DNA from: Roseiflexus castenholzii DSM 13941
Lineage (GTDB): Bacteria > Chloroflexota > Chloroflexia > Chloroflexales > Roseiflexaceae
Assembly: GCF_000017805.1 (NCBI RefSeq)
Contig: NC_009767.1
Coordinates: 3,816,001-3,880,000, forward strand
DNA: 64,000 nt
Direction: 5' to 3'
Under the pieces are notes generated by a model that was not told where the DNA came from, searched no databases, and was given only the letters and a program-made list of their open reading frames with translations. A program made the position numbers and the translations under genes. Shown here one piece after another: positions 8,589-17,356 of this stretch (position 1 is the stretch's first letter; each line of letters starts with the position of its first letter).

Positions 8589-9698
8589 ATGTCTATCGAC
8601 ACGCCGCTCAAACCGGTTCCGGTGACCATCCTTACCGGGTTCCTCGGCGCCGGAAAAACGACGCTGCTCAACCGCATCCTCCACGCCGACCACGGCTTGA
8701 AGGTGGCGGTGCTGGTGAATGATTTCGGCAGCATCAATATCGACACGCAACTCGTGGTCGGCGTGGAGGGCGAGACGATTTCGCTCGCCAACGGATGCAT
8801 CTGTTGCACTATCCGCGGCGACTTGCTCAAGACGGCGCTGCTGCTGCTGGATCGCGCGGAACCGCCCGAATATCTGATCATCGAGGCGAGTGGCGTGAGC
8901 GATCCGTGGGCAGTGGCGGAAACGTTCGATCTTCCTGAATTGCGCTCCTTCTTCCGCCTCGATTCGGTCATTACGGTGGTCGATGCTGAATATGTGCGGC
9001 AGCAGCAGTACTATGAGGACCTGATCATCCATCAGATCAGCGCAGCCGATGTGGTGGTGCTGAGCAAGGTCGATCTGGTCACTGAGGAGCAGCGCGCCGA
9101 TGTGGAGCAGTGGGTGCGCCAGATTGTGCCCCGCGTCCGCATTCTGCCTGCCATCCACGGCGATGTGCCCATGAGCCTGATCCTTGGCGTCGGTCGCTAC
9201 AACCTCGAAGTGCAACCACGGATTGTCGTCCCCCGCCACGACCACGAGCACGACCATCACCATGATCACGAGCACGGTCCGCACTGTGATCATGACCATG
9301 GTGATGGTGATCAGCAGCACGATCATCACCACGACCACAGCGCCGAATTCAGCACGTGGAGTTATGTGCATGACCATCCCTTCAGCCTGAAGAAGTTGCG
9401 CACTGCGCTCCAGGACCTGCCGGCGACGATCTTTCGCGGCAAGGGGGTGCTCTATCTGGCAGAAACGCCGCAACGCCGCGCCATTTTGCAGATCGTCGGC
9501 GTGCGAATTACCGTGACGGTTGGAGAGCCTTGGGGTGATGCAACTCCCGTCACACAGATGGTGTTCATTGGCGCACCTGGCGGATTGGACGGCGCAAGTC
9601 TTACGGCTGCATTCGACGCATGCCTGACCAACGCGCCAGGACAGGAGCAGATTGCCGGGCAGCAATCGTGGTTCCGCCGGGTATTTGGGGGTGGTTAG
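8589..9698 (+). CDS. COG0523 (CobW/ZNG-type) GTPase with histidine-rich linker
   Basis: The protein has 369 residues. The P-loop is at 17-25 and the CxCC metal motif (CICC) at 70-73, followed by 'IEASGVSDP' and 'SKVDL' in place of the usual NKxD. Residues 217-250 form a linker made almost entirely of His and Asp, a metal-storage or sensing stretch seen in zinc- and nickel-related members. The CobW_C domain follows. A GGAG site lies about 10 nt upstream of ATG 8589. Together with the FmdB ribbon and the operator at 8270 it looks like a zinc-stress unit paralogous to the gene at 3276-4496, which lacks the His stretch. Confidence 0.92.
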   Translation: MSIDTPLKPVPVTILTGFLGAGKTTLLNRILHADHGLKVAVLVNDFGSINIDTQLVVGVEGETISLANGCICCTIRGDLLKTALLLLDRAEPPEYLIIEASGVSDPWAVAETFDLPELRSFFRLDSVITVVDAEYVRQQQYYEDLIIHQISAADVVVLSKVDLVTEEQRADVEQWVRQIVPRVRILPAIHGDVPMSLILGVGRYNLEVQPRIVVPRHDHEHDHHHDHEHGPHCDHDHGDGDQQHDHHHDHSAEFSTWSYVHDHPFSLKKLRTALQDLPATIFRGKGVLYLAETPQRRAILQIVGVRITVTVGEPWGDATPVTQMVFIGAPGGLDGASLTAAFDACLTNAPGQEQIAGQQSWFRRVFGGG

Positions 9699-10017
9699 GG
9701 GTCATGGATCGAGGAAGGGGTGAAATATCACCCGGGGGCTGCTTCAAGGACGGCAACGGTCCGACGAGGCTGCGGTTTGCGCAGGAACAATCCACGCATG
9801 ACCCGGCGGAGCGGCGTGACTGAGCGCGCCTGTAGGGGCAAAACCAGTAATCCACGCATAATACGGTGGAGCGGCTGTCTGATCGTATGGTCGAACACCC
9901 TGATCGGCAGCCGCCGCTCCACGAGATGTGCGCTGCATCCCAAAGCCTTGTCGCCTCACCGGGTTGGAGCGGACGCGCCGAGCAGGGCGAAGCAGAGGCA
10001 CGGAGGCATTCTGAGCG
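9699..10017. other. Intergenic region between convergent genes
   Basis: No gene is supported in these 319 bp. Two imperfect copies of an ATCCACGCAT-N-A...GGAGCGGC unit occur near 9791 and 9851, about 60 bp apart. Nothing else was recognised. Confidence 0.5.
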
Positions 10018-13002
10018 TCAGCGAACGATACGCAGGATTGTATCCCGATAGAGCGCCGCGTCCGAGAGCGGATTCGTCGGCTCTCCTCCCGACCATGGAA
10101 CCCCACCGCGAACGTGAACCCACACACGCTGATTGACCGTATCTTGCCACATACTGTTATCCGTCGCCAGCAGCGCCGCCATCGATGAGACCGGCGTCAG
10201 ATCGCGGCGATCAGGCGATCCCGGCGCAGCGTACTCATAGGATTGCCGCGTCGTCAGGTAGGCGCGCGCCGTCACGCTGCCACTGAACGGAACGGCAAGG
10301 ATGACCTGATCGGCAGGAGAGTGCATATTTGTCAACTCCAGTTTTACTTCGTGCGATGGCGGCGGCAGGCTGTTGGCAGCATCACGGAACTCGATCAGAT
10401 AGCGTCCTCCAGGAACGGCTGCAAAATGCCGCATCCACGGCATAATCCCGAAGGTGTTCCGTCCGCTGCCACTCCCCTCCTCCACGATCCATTGTGCCAT
10501 GGGTTGAAGCGCATCATCGAGCCGGGTAACGGTCAGTGGCATACGTGGCTTAAACGGGTCGCCTCCATCGATACGAAAACCAGCGACGCCATAATACGGT
10601 CCAACACAACTCTGCCCGTTCTGCCCGGCCGGTGCGACCGGCGCACAGGGGCGACCGGCCGTCAGAAATGGCACATCGTACACCCAATAGTTACCTGCCG
10701 GTCCCCAGTAGCCATACGGATCCCAAAGCGCGCCGGCGAGCGCAGCGTTGCCGACCGGCGTGTTCAGATTGGGCGAAATGACCCGACGCCCCGGATGGGA
10801 GTTGATCAGCCGATTATTGGGATTGCGCACCAGACCGCGATCAACCGGTCGGGTATAGTAGTCGTTGGTGGCAAACGCGCCGCTCGCGCGGTCATTTCTC
10901 GGACTCAGCGGGAAATTGACGACGACATTGTTATAAATGTCGAATGTGCTATGATAACTGGCAATCGCAGTATTCGGTTGATCGCCGGAGAATGACGTTG
11001 GTGACGGATTGCGATTATTCAGGCTCGTACCAATGATCAGCGAGTCGATGATTCTGCCATCGTCGCCGGCGCCGGCAAAGAACATGCCGGCATTATCGGC
11101 TGAAACAAACCGAACGTAGTTCGGCCACGAAACCCGGTTCCACAATCCGTTGTCATTGTTCTTGTAGGTCGTAATATCGCTCAGCGTGAATCGTATGCGG
11201 TTTTCATACCTGAAAGGTCCTCCATCAATGGTAGGGATGTATTTTGTTTCGGCAGTATTGCCCGCATTATCAATCGGCGCAAAGTCGATATTGATTCCTG
11301 GGCGATTATTCGAATGTGCGACATTATGACTAAAAATGCCCAAAAGGGTATTTATCGGGCGAATCGGAACATTCTGGTTATCTCCGAGCGGTTTTTCGGG
11401 GAACGCCAGCCAGAAGCCATTACCGGCAGCATCAGCAGCGACATTGCCGCGCACGGTGTTATCCGGGTTCGTCAACCAGAAACCCGACGGTCCACGGCGA
11501 AACATTATCCGGTCGCTTGGCAACAGCGGTTGTGGCGGTTGACGTACTTTCAACACCAGATTGTGCTCTATCAGATTGCGGCGCTCGACCGCGTCTTCCA
11601 GAAAGATTGCGTGCCCGGCGATGTCGTAGCAAATATTGTTCCGCACCGTTACGCCATTCGTGCCGTGAATAACAATACAGCGATTGGCGGAGTTCCAGAT
11701 GCTCGAGTTGGTCACTGTCTGCGCTGTTGCGTCTCCGATCAGTGCGCCATTGGGCGCATACGAGAGCAGATGGAAATGGATCGGATAGCGTCCCAAACGC
11801 CCACCCTGCCCCATGCGCCGCAACTCGACGCCGTCGAGACGCAGCACGGCATGGTTCATCACCATGATGTGCGCGCCAAAGCGCTCATTGCGCCAGCGCG
11901 CATCGTCCGCTCCCTGAATGACGATCTGGCGCGATAGATTGCCCACCTCTGCGCGTTCATCGAGCGCAAGCGGGGTGATGTCCGTCGTTGGCGTCAGGAT
12001 CATTCCTGCCGCACTCACGTACTGCAACCGTCCCCATCGCTCTTGTCGCAGCGGTGTGGACAGATCGACCTGAGGACCGTCCGCTGTCTGAACGGTCAAC
12101 TGCTCCGTCTCAGCCACGCCGTAGAAGTCGGTCGGCGCAACCACAATCTGATCGCCAGCCTGCCAGTTGACGGCATCGCGCAGGGTGAGCCGAGTCGCTC
12201 CGGCGTCGGCGTGATCGGCAAGAGTCGTCCAGACCGGAACCGGCGCGAGGCCATAGGCTTCGAACGTTCCACCCATCAACAGAATACCGCGCGTTCCCAT
12301 GCCCATCACGTCCTCATCAGGATCGGGCGCCGTCAGCGTAATGGTCGCGCGATGGCGGAACGGCGCCGCCGGATCGCCAATGCGCAATCGCCCGTTGCCA
12401 TGCAGCATAATCCAGCCGGCGCTCAGGTCGAGATCGCGGTTGTCGAACACCAGGCTTCCCTCAATCGTCAGGCTGCGCAGAGGCGGCGGACTGACATCCA
12501 GGAGAACGGTTTTGCCCGGCGGAATGCGCACTGCCTCACCCGCCTGCGGCAGGCGCCCACCCCACGTCGCCGGGTTCGACCAACGCTCACCGGATGGTCC
12601 TGCGGGCATGCCACGCGCCACCAGCGGCAGAAACACGCGGTAAGCGCCGGACTGAACCGTCAGTTCACCGCGCATATCCTGATCGAAGTCGCACACAAAC
12701 GGGTAACGTCCAGGCTGCGCAAACCACTGACGCTGCACATCCCCCGGCGCAATCACCGGTGATGTCCAACTGCCATCGACCGATCGCAGTCGGTGCGGTC
12801 TGGTGTCATTGTTCCGCCAGACAACCGTAGCGTCAGGCTCGACCTGTGCATCCAGCCGCACAGGCGTATCGCCGGATACAAATGTCATCGATACCGACGG
12901 GCGATGTTCCGAAGGCGAAGCGGCGAGGCTCCAATTGGTGGCGAAGAGCGCGCAGATAAGGAGTGCGTACACCGACACGAACAAGGGCGGAGTGCGATGC
13001 AT
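10018..13002 (-). CDS. Secreted cupredoxin-like/G8/parallel beta-helix protein
   Basis: About 994 residues from ATG 13002. The signal peptide is 'VSVYALLICALFATNWSLAA'. Next comes a cupredoxin-like domain (about 30-120) with 'RNNDTRPHRLRS' and 'PGRYPFVCDF', where His and Cys fit blue-copper ligand positions. Then an internal YRVFLPLVAR and a G8 domain beginning 'WSNPATWGGRLP'. A long right-handed beta-helix follows, with many N-x-[IV] turns such as 'GVTVRNNICYD'. G8 plus PbH1 repeats recalls the CEMIP/TMEM2 hyaluronan-binding and polyductin families. The likely role is a cell-surface or secreted polysaccharide-binding protein. A TTG at 13041 is an alternative start, but the signal peptide favours 13002. 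Confidence 0.85.
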   Translation of the reverse strand: MHRTPPLFVSVYALLICALFATNWSLAASPSEHRPSVSMTFVSGDTPVRLDAQVEPDATVVWRNNDTRPHRLRSVDGSWTSPVIAPGDVQRQWFAQPGRYPFVCDFDQDMRGELTVQSGAYRVFLPLVARGMPAGPSGERWSNPATWGGRLPQAGEAVRIPPGKTVLLDVSPPPLRSLTIEGSLVFDNRDLDLSAGWIMLHGNGRLRIGDPAAPFRHRATITLTAPDPDEDVMGMGTRGILLMGGTFEAYGLAPVPVWTTLADHADAGATRLTLRDAVNWQAGDQIVVAPTDFYGVAETEQLTVQTADGPQVDLSTPLRQERWGRLQYVSAAGMILTPTTDITPLALDERAEVGNLSRQIVIQGADDARWRNERFGAHIMVMNHAVLRLDGVELRRMGQGGRLGRYPIHFHLLSYAPNGALIGDATAQTVTNSSIWNSANRCIVIHGTNGVTVRNNICYDIAGHAIFLEDAVERRNLIEHNLVLKVRQPPQPLLPSDRIMFRRGPSGFWLTNPDNTVRGNVAADAAGNGFWLAFPEKPLGDNQNVPIRPINTLLGIFSHNVAHSNNRPGINIDFAPIDNAGNTAETKYIPTIDGGPFRYENRIRFTLSDITTYKNNDNGLWNRVSWPNYVRFVSADNAGMFFAGAGDDGRIIDSLIIGTSLNNRNPSPTSFSGDQPNTAIASYHSTFDIYNNVVVNFPLSPRNDRASGAFATNDYYTRPVDRGLVRNPNNRLINSHPGRRVISPNLNTPVGNAALAGALWDPYGYWGPAGNYWVYDVPFLTAGRPCAPVAPAGQNGQSCVGPYYGVAGFRIDGGDPFKPRMPLTVTRLDDALQPMAQWIVEEGSGSGRNTFGIMPWMRHFAAVPGGRYLIEFRDAANSLPPPSHEVKLELTNMHSPADQVILAVPFSGSVTARAYLTTRQSYEYAAPGSPDRRDLTPVSSMAALLATDNSMWQDTVNQRVWVHVRGGVPWSGGEPTNPLSDAALYRDTILRIVR

Positions 13003-13265
13003 GGGTGACACGGCGCCTTTCTCGTTTCGACAATTTCTCAACTTCTAAACTGAACAATAGCATGCTCCATGCGGCGCAGCGCGCGTAGCGATACCGTACC
13101 ATGGTACATACGCATACTCACCCGATCCGTACACGAACGATGCGCCCACCCGGTGATGTCAACGGGGAGTGCGGGAGTTGGGGAGATGGGGCAATCGGGA
13201 GCGGATTGTCCGGTCGGTCGCTCCGGCAAACAGGTGAAGCGAGCGCATCGTTGCACCCGCCGGAA

Positions 13266-13431
13266 CACCACAGAACACGAGGTTCGTGCGGGCGGATCAT
13301 TGCCGGAATGAGCACAACACGAGCGTCCTTCGGGCTGGGAGCAGATCGAGCAGCGCACCGGCTTTCACATCAGCACCGACCTGGTCGAGCTGTGCGAACT
13401 CCGCCCACACTGCCCGGCAGTCGCCAGCTGA
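13266..13431 (+). pseudogene. Relic of a Fur-family regulator (C-terminal part)
   Basis: In frame 13333-13431 the text reads 'WEQIEQRTGFHISTDLVELC' and then 'ELRPHC', followed by a stop. This matches the end of Fur/Zur/PerR proteins (a TGF-x-[IV] strand, then 'veLyGlCp.C'). Upstream, in another frame, 'HHRTRGSCGRII' (13266-13301) resembles the family's HHH.LVC..CGRII metal-binding segment. Frameshifts separate the two pieces and no DNA-binding domain is visible. It ends 4 bp before a MITE copy. This is a decayed fragment; assignment to Zur versus Fur versus PerR is not possible. Confidence 0.45.
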
Positions 13432-13435
13432 GTCA

Positions 13436-13582
13436 TACCAATGACGATTGAAGATGCCGCCTTCGTGTCATTCCGAGCGCAGCGAGGAATCTGACCGCGC
13501 GCAGCGCGGAATCGGCGCGGGTCGCGCACGACCCCTCGCACTGCTCGGGGTGACCATGCCGGATGTGCATCGGGAATTGGTA
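13436..13582 (+). mobile_element. MITE-like palindromic repeat, copy 3
   Basis: A 147-bp copy flanked by perfect 3-bp direct repeats TCA (13433-13435 and 13583-13585). It lies immediately after the stop codon of the Fur-family relic. Confidence 0.9.
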
Positions 13583-13681
13583 TCAGTGGTGGCAAGCGAC
13601 CGCAACTGCGGGCATCCGTCCCGATCCGTGCTCATAGGACACGGATGGGCACGGGTGCGACGGATAAGCGCGGATTTGTCA

Positions 13682-14044
13682 TACCAATGACGATGGACGA
13701 TGCCGCATGCTGGTCATTCCGAGCGCAGCGACTTGTCATTCCGAGCGCAGCGACTTGTCATTCCGAGCGCAGCGACTTGTCATTCCGAGCGCAGCGCGGA
13801 ATCTAAGCGGGTCGCGCACGACCCCTCGCACTGCTCGGGATGACCATATGCGTGTCATTCCGAGCGCAGCGAGGAATCTAAGCGGGTCGCGCACGACCCC
13901 TCGCACTGCTCGGGATGACCATATGCGTGTCATTCCGAGCGCAGCGAGGAATCTGACCGCGCGCAGCGCGGAATCTGCGCGGGTCGCGCCCGACCCCTCG
14001 CGCGGCTCAGGGTGACCATGCCGGAGGGTCACAGGTAATTGGTA
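13682..14044 (+). mobile_element. MITE-like palindromic repeat, copy 4 (internally expanded)
   Basis: A 363-bp version with the same ends as the others and perfect TCA flanks (13679-13681 and 14045-14047). The interior is expanded by four 22-bp units containing CATTCCGAGCGCAGCGACTT (about 13712-13800) and by repeated ~73-bp inner segments. Confidence 0.9.
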
Positions 14045-14047
14045 TCA

Positions 14048-14422
14048 GAGGGCAGAAGCCTGGAGTGTATGCGCTTACCTTCGGTCCTGGACAGAATGAT
14101 TGATATTTTCTACCATTCACAGTGTTTGCACACGAGCGAATCCATCTCGCACTCTTTTCTTCGTTTAATAATGACAGATTATCTCATCCAGCGGTTGAAT
14201 CGGTGAGCCGTGTACCCGATGCGCAATCCCATCCCACCCATGACGGAGACCGTCGCTGACAGGAAACGACGCCTGCGGCTGCCGGCGATTGAAGCGGTCG
14301 GCTCCATACATGTGTTGGGCGGCGGGGGTAGAGGGGAAATGAACGGGTTGGTTCACGCGACAGCTGCCTGATCTCATTCAGGACAAGCCCATCCTGAAAT
14401 GATTATGCCCTGGGACTATTTA
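14048..14422. other. Intergenic region, nothing recognised
   Basis: A minus-strand frame at 14165-14377 (70 codons) has no recognisable family and no clear ribosome site. No repeat or RNA was identified. Confidence 0.4.
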
Positions 14423-14716
14423 TCATGAGGACTTACCCGATGCACGTTTGGTCGGGATGAGTTTAATCAATCCGCGCAGCGCGGTATTAACGGCTTCAGC
14501 ATCGGGAAAGTAGGCGCGAACATCCGGATCGAGCATCACGGCTCCCTCCGGCAGGGTGTAATCACGTTCTTCCGTTGTTCCGTCGATCTTATGAACGATA
14601 ATCTTATAGCCGCGCTGGTACGCCCGGTAGTGCTTGCCGCGAACACCGCCGGAAAAATCATACTCTGGCAGCATATCGTCTGTTTCATCTGGTTGTTTCG
14701 CCATCTCGTCGCTCAT
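14423..14716 (-). CDS. Antitoxin partner of a BrnT-type toxin
   Basis: The protein has 97 residues with a 'LPEYDFSGGVRGKHYRAYQR' block, typical of a family of small antitoxins that accompany BrnT- or RelE-like toxins in phototrophic bacteria. A predicted second half 'LPEGAVMLDPDVRAYFPDAE' follows. It starts 32 bp inside the end of the toxin gene, so toxin precedes antitoxin, as in brnTA operons. The start at 14716 is preceded by AAGGAG about 10 nt upstream. It presumably neutralises the toxin and represses the shared promoter. The sequence is not a classic BrnA. Confidence 0.75.
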   Translation of the reverse strand: MSDEMAKQPDETDDMLPEYDFSGGVRGKHYRAYQRGYKIIVHKIDGTTEERDYTLPEGAVMLDPDVRAYFPDAEAVNTALRGLIKLIPTKRASGKSS

Positions 14717-14981
14717 ATTGACGGCGCTCCTTCGGCGTCGCTCGCCGACAACTAATGATCCGAATGCGCATGTCATTTTCCGTGTAGACAACCACCAGGA
14801 TGCGGCCACTTGCCGACTTGCCAATATCGATGAAGCGATCTTCGACGTCGGAATGTCTGTCATCAAGAAGCGTAATGGCGTCGGGATCGCCAAACACGGT
14901 TTGGGCTTCATCAAAACTGACGCCATGCTTATTGAGATTGGCGACAGATTTGGCTTCGTCCCATTCAAAGCGCAGGCTCAT
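14685..14981 (-). CDS. brnT: BrnT-family ribonuclease toxin
   Basis: The protein has 98 residues. The BrnT signature is clear: 'FEWDEAKSVANLNKHGVSF' at the N-terminus, 'DDRHSDVEDRFIDIG' in the middle, and 'RIISCRRATPKERRQYE' at the end. BrnT folds like RelE and degrades RNA to stop growth under stress. A GGGAG ribosome site lies a few bases upstream of ATG 14981. The gene overlaps the antitoxin start by 32 bp. The pair sits just beyond a cluster of MITE copies and a regulator relic, a typical accessory pocket. Confidence 0.88.
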   Translation of the reverse strand: MSLRFEWDEAKSVANLNKHGVSFDEAQTVFGDPDAITLLDDRHSDVEDRFIDIGKSASGRILVVVYTENDMRIRIISCRRATPKERRQYERRDGETTR

Positions 14982-15290
14982 TTGCTCCCATCTCGACGTG
15001 CATGGCGGCTAACATCAGCGTACCACAGGAGAAAAGGTTTTTCAAACGGGCGAACAGGCAGACATGATCCGGCTTACCATCCGGTCCGATGCCGATGCAG
15101 CGCAGGGTGCTGCGTTCAGTCGAGGCGGCAATCAGTCCCTCGAGTGTTTAGTCTGGAGCATCGCCGTTCTGTGCGTCAATGCAGCATCCTCCGCTGTTCT
15201 CGGTGGCGCAGCGGAGCGTTTTGGTCGCCTATGGCTTCAGTCCAAAGTCCGCCACATCGGTCTGCACTTCGGCTTCCGAGATAGAACGCA
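14982..15290. other. Intergenic region upstream of the toxin-antitoxin pair
   Basis: These 309 bp lie between the 3' end of the carboxyltransferase gene and the toxin start. They should contain the TA promoter. No convincing gene, repeat or hairpin was found. Confidence 0.4.
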
Positions 15291-17348
15291 TCAGGCGTTC
15301 TTCTCGAGCACGAAGAGCAACTGTCCTTCCTTGACGACATCGTTCAGCTTGATGCAGACCTCGGCAATCCGTCCGCTAAAGGGGGCGAGAATAGCGTGCT
15401 CCATCTTCATTGCCTCGAGGTTCGCCACCTCCTCGCCTTTGTGAACAACATCGCCGACGTGGATCGGGCCGCGCTGCGGGTTCCCGATCCGCCATACATT
15501 GCCGTTGATCGGAGCGCCGATTTCATTGGGACCCTTCGCCATCCGTATCTCCGCCTTCCTGGCACGCGGCGTCGCCACGGGGTACACCCGGGTCACATTG
15601 TTGACCTTCAGCACCACGTGGATAACGCCCTCGTGTTCAGCGCCAACCGATACCAGTTCGATACAGTATGGCTTGCCATCGAGCTCGAAATCGACTTTAT
15701 CGCCGCTGCGTCGCAGCCCGTTGCGCCAGACATCGGTCGGCAACACCAGGGGCGCCATGCCGTAGCGCTCGCGGAACTCGATGAAACTGAGGGCATCTTT
15801 GGGATGCATCAGGTAGAGAATGAACTCCTCCTCGGTCGGTGCGCGCCCGATGGCTTCGCTCAAGGTCTGGCGCAGCCTGTCGAGATCATCGTCCTTGAGC
15901 GTATCGAGGGGCGAGCGATCGGTACGCCCCTGGATCTTCGCCTGCCACTCGTCGCCAAAGGCGCTCTGGTAGACCCAGTCGGCCGGCCAGCCGACCGGCA
16001 GCCTGCCGTAGCCGCCCACCAGCAGGTTCTTAAAATCACCGGACGCATTGCGGAAGAGTTGAAGTAACTCCTCGCGCTCCTCCTCGCTCATAGCCTCGAT
16101 ATCCTGCCCTTTCTCCTCGACGAACTTGCTGAGCAGCGCAATAAGCCGTCGGACGCCGCTCTCACCCTGCTCCTTCGCATAGCGGTTGACGATCCCGCTA
16201 CACGTCACCCAGGTAATCTGCGAACCTGGCGTGACATCGAAGTAGCGCACGATCTGGTTATAGAGAGCCATGACACGCAGGATCGCCGGCATGAGATGCA
16301 GGAAGCCCCCCTTCTCAGCCTGCTCGAACGAACTCGGGAAGGCGCCGCCAGGCATCCGGTGTTTGGTCACACCGTGATCGTACCCCTTGAACGGCGACTC
16401 GGCCCACTCATAGTGCCCGATCCACTCGCGCACCTGCTGATTGGTCTGCTCGGCAGCCATTCGGTTGAGATGCACATGGATGCCACCCTCCTCAAAGTAA
16501 GCCTGCACTCCAAGGATGGGCGGGTGCCCGTAGAAGCGCACCAGGGCATCCTCCTGGACATCGACGATCTTGGCGCCAGACTGGGCGGCGGCGAACAGCG
16601 CCGGGATTGCCAACCCATCGGTGATGTGGCGGTGGTAGTGGATCAGCAAATCGGGGTAGTGCTCCTTGATCGTCGTCACCAACTGGCTGATGCGCGCCGG
16701 ATTGCCGACGCCGGCCATATCCTTGATGCAGAGAATGATCTCATCGACGCCGCCGGCAAGGGCAACAATCTCGCGCACCACACCTAGGTAGTACGCATCG
16801 GTCGCCCAATCGGCCACGGTAAACGAGATCGCTGGCTCGAACAGGCGTCCGCGCTTCATCACCACTTCGGCTACCGCGCGCATATTGCGCACATCGTTGA
16901 GGAACGAAAAACAGCGCCAGACATCAATATCCACCTGTGCAACGGCATACTCGATGACATTCCTGGGGTAGGGGCGGTAGCCCCACAGGTTCGTCTCACG
17001 GACCAGGGTCTGAAGCAGGACGTTGGGCATTAACCGGCGCAGAATCTGGATCTCTTCAAATGGGCTTTCGCGGCGATTCATGATCCCGACGTGCCAGCGC
17101 GCTCCACCGTGACACTCGGCGCTGAACAGTCCCATCCGGTTATACAGCGGCGCCAGCGTCTTCAGATCGTAGATCCGGTGGCGGTTTTTAAAGTCGGACT
17201 GCCCGGCGTCACGCATGCTCACCGACGTCAGGCAGACACCCTTCAGGTTGCGCACAGCCTGAACAATCTCGCGCGCGGTCATACCCGGACGAACGAACAC
17301 GTCATCGTCCTGAACGCTGGCGACCTGGGATGCATGGCCGGTTTCCAT
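15291..17348 (-). CDS. Pyruvate carboxylase-like carboxyltransferase/biotin-carrier subunit
   Basis: The protein has 685 residues. An HMGL-like TIM-barrel carboxyltransferase domain comes first (about 20-300), then a PYC_OADA-type domain and a C-terminal biotinyl domain with biotin Lys648 in 'EAMKMEH'. The carboxylation lysine of 'CIKDMAG' (Lys209) and the metal-binding H-x-H (His237, His239) are present. Two motifs deviate: RDAHQS is RDAGQS (46-51), and HTHDT is HYHRH (237-241). Together with the biotin carboxylase 8 bp upstream it forms a two-subunit enzyme that most likely makes oxaloacetate from pyruvate. The unusual pocket leaves the substrate open. GAGGTG precedes ATG 17348. Confidence 0.85.
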   Translation of the reverse strand: METGHASQVASVQDDDVFVRPGMTAREIVQAVRNLKGVCLTSVSMRDAGQSDFKNRHRIYDLKTLAPLYNRMGLFSAECHGGARWHVGIMNRRESPFEEIQILRRLMPNVLLQTLVRETNLWGYRPYPRNVIEYAVAQVDIDVWRCFSFLNDVRNMRAVAEVVMKRGRLFEPAISFTVADWATDAYYLGVVREIVALAGGVDEIILCIKDMAGVGNPARISQLVTTIKEHYPDLLIHYHRHITDGLAIPALFAAAQSGAKIVDVQEDALVRFYGHPPILGVQAYFEEGGIHVHLNRMAAEQTNQQVREWIGHYEWAESPFKGYDHGVTKHRMPGGAFPSSFEQAEKGGFLHLMPAILRVMALYNQIVRYFDVTPGSQITWVTCSGIVNRYAKEQGESGVRRLIALLSKFVEEKGQDIEAMSEEEREELLQLFRNASGDFKNLLVGGYGRLPVGWPADWVYQSAFGDEWQAKIQGRTDRSPLDTLKDDDLDRLRQTLSEAIGRAPTEEEFILYLMHPKDALSFIEFRERYGMAPLVLPTDVWRNGLRRSGDKVDFELDGKPYCIELVSVGAEHEGVIHVVLKVNNVTRVYPVATPRARKAEIRMAKGPNEIGAPINGNVWRIGNPQRGPIHVGDVVHKGEEVANLEAMKMEHAILAPFSGRIAEVCIKLNDVVKEGQLLFVLEKNA

Positions 17349-17356
17349 GGTTCACC

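Noticed and set aside
13448..14032. Frames encoding 'CHSERSEES' and 'VIPSAARNLS' strings at each MITE copy
   Set aside because: They recur identically at all copies in different frames and have no start signals; they are repeat-derived spurious frames.
14165..14377. 70-codon minus-strand ORF between MITE copy 4 and the BrnT pair
   Set aside because: No family, weak start context and no conservation evidence available.
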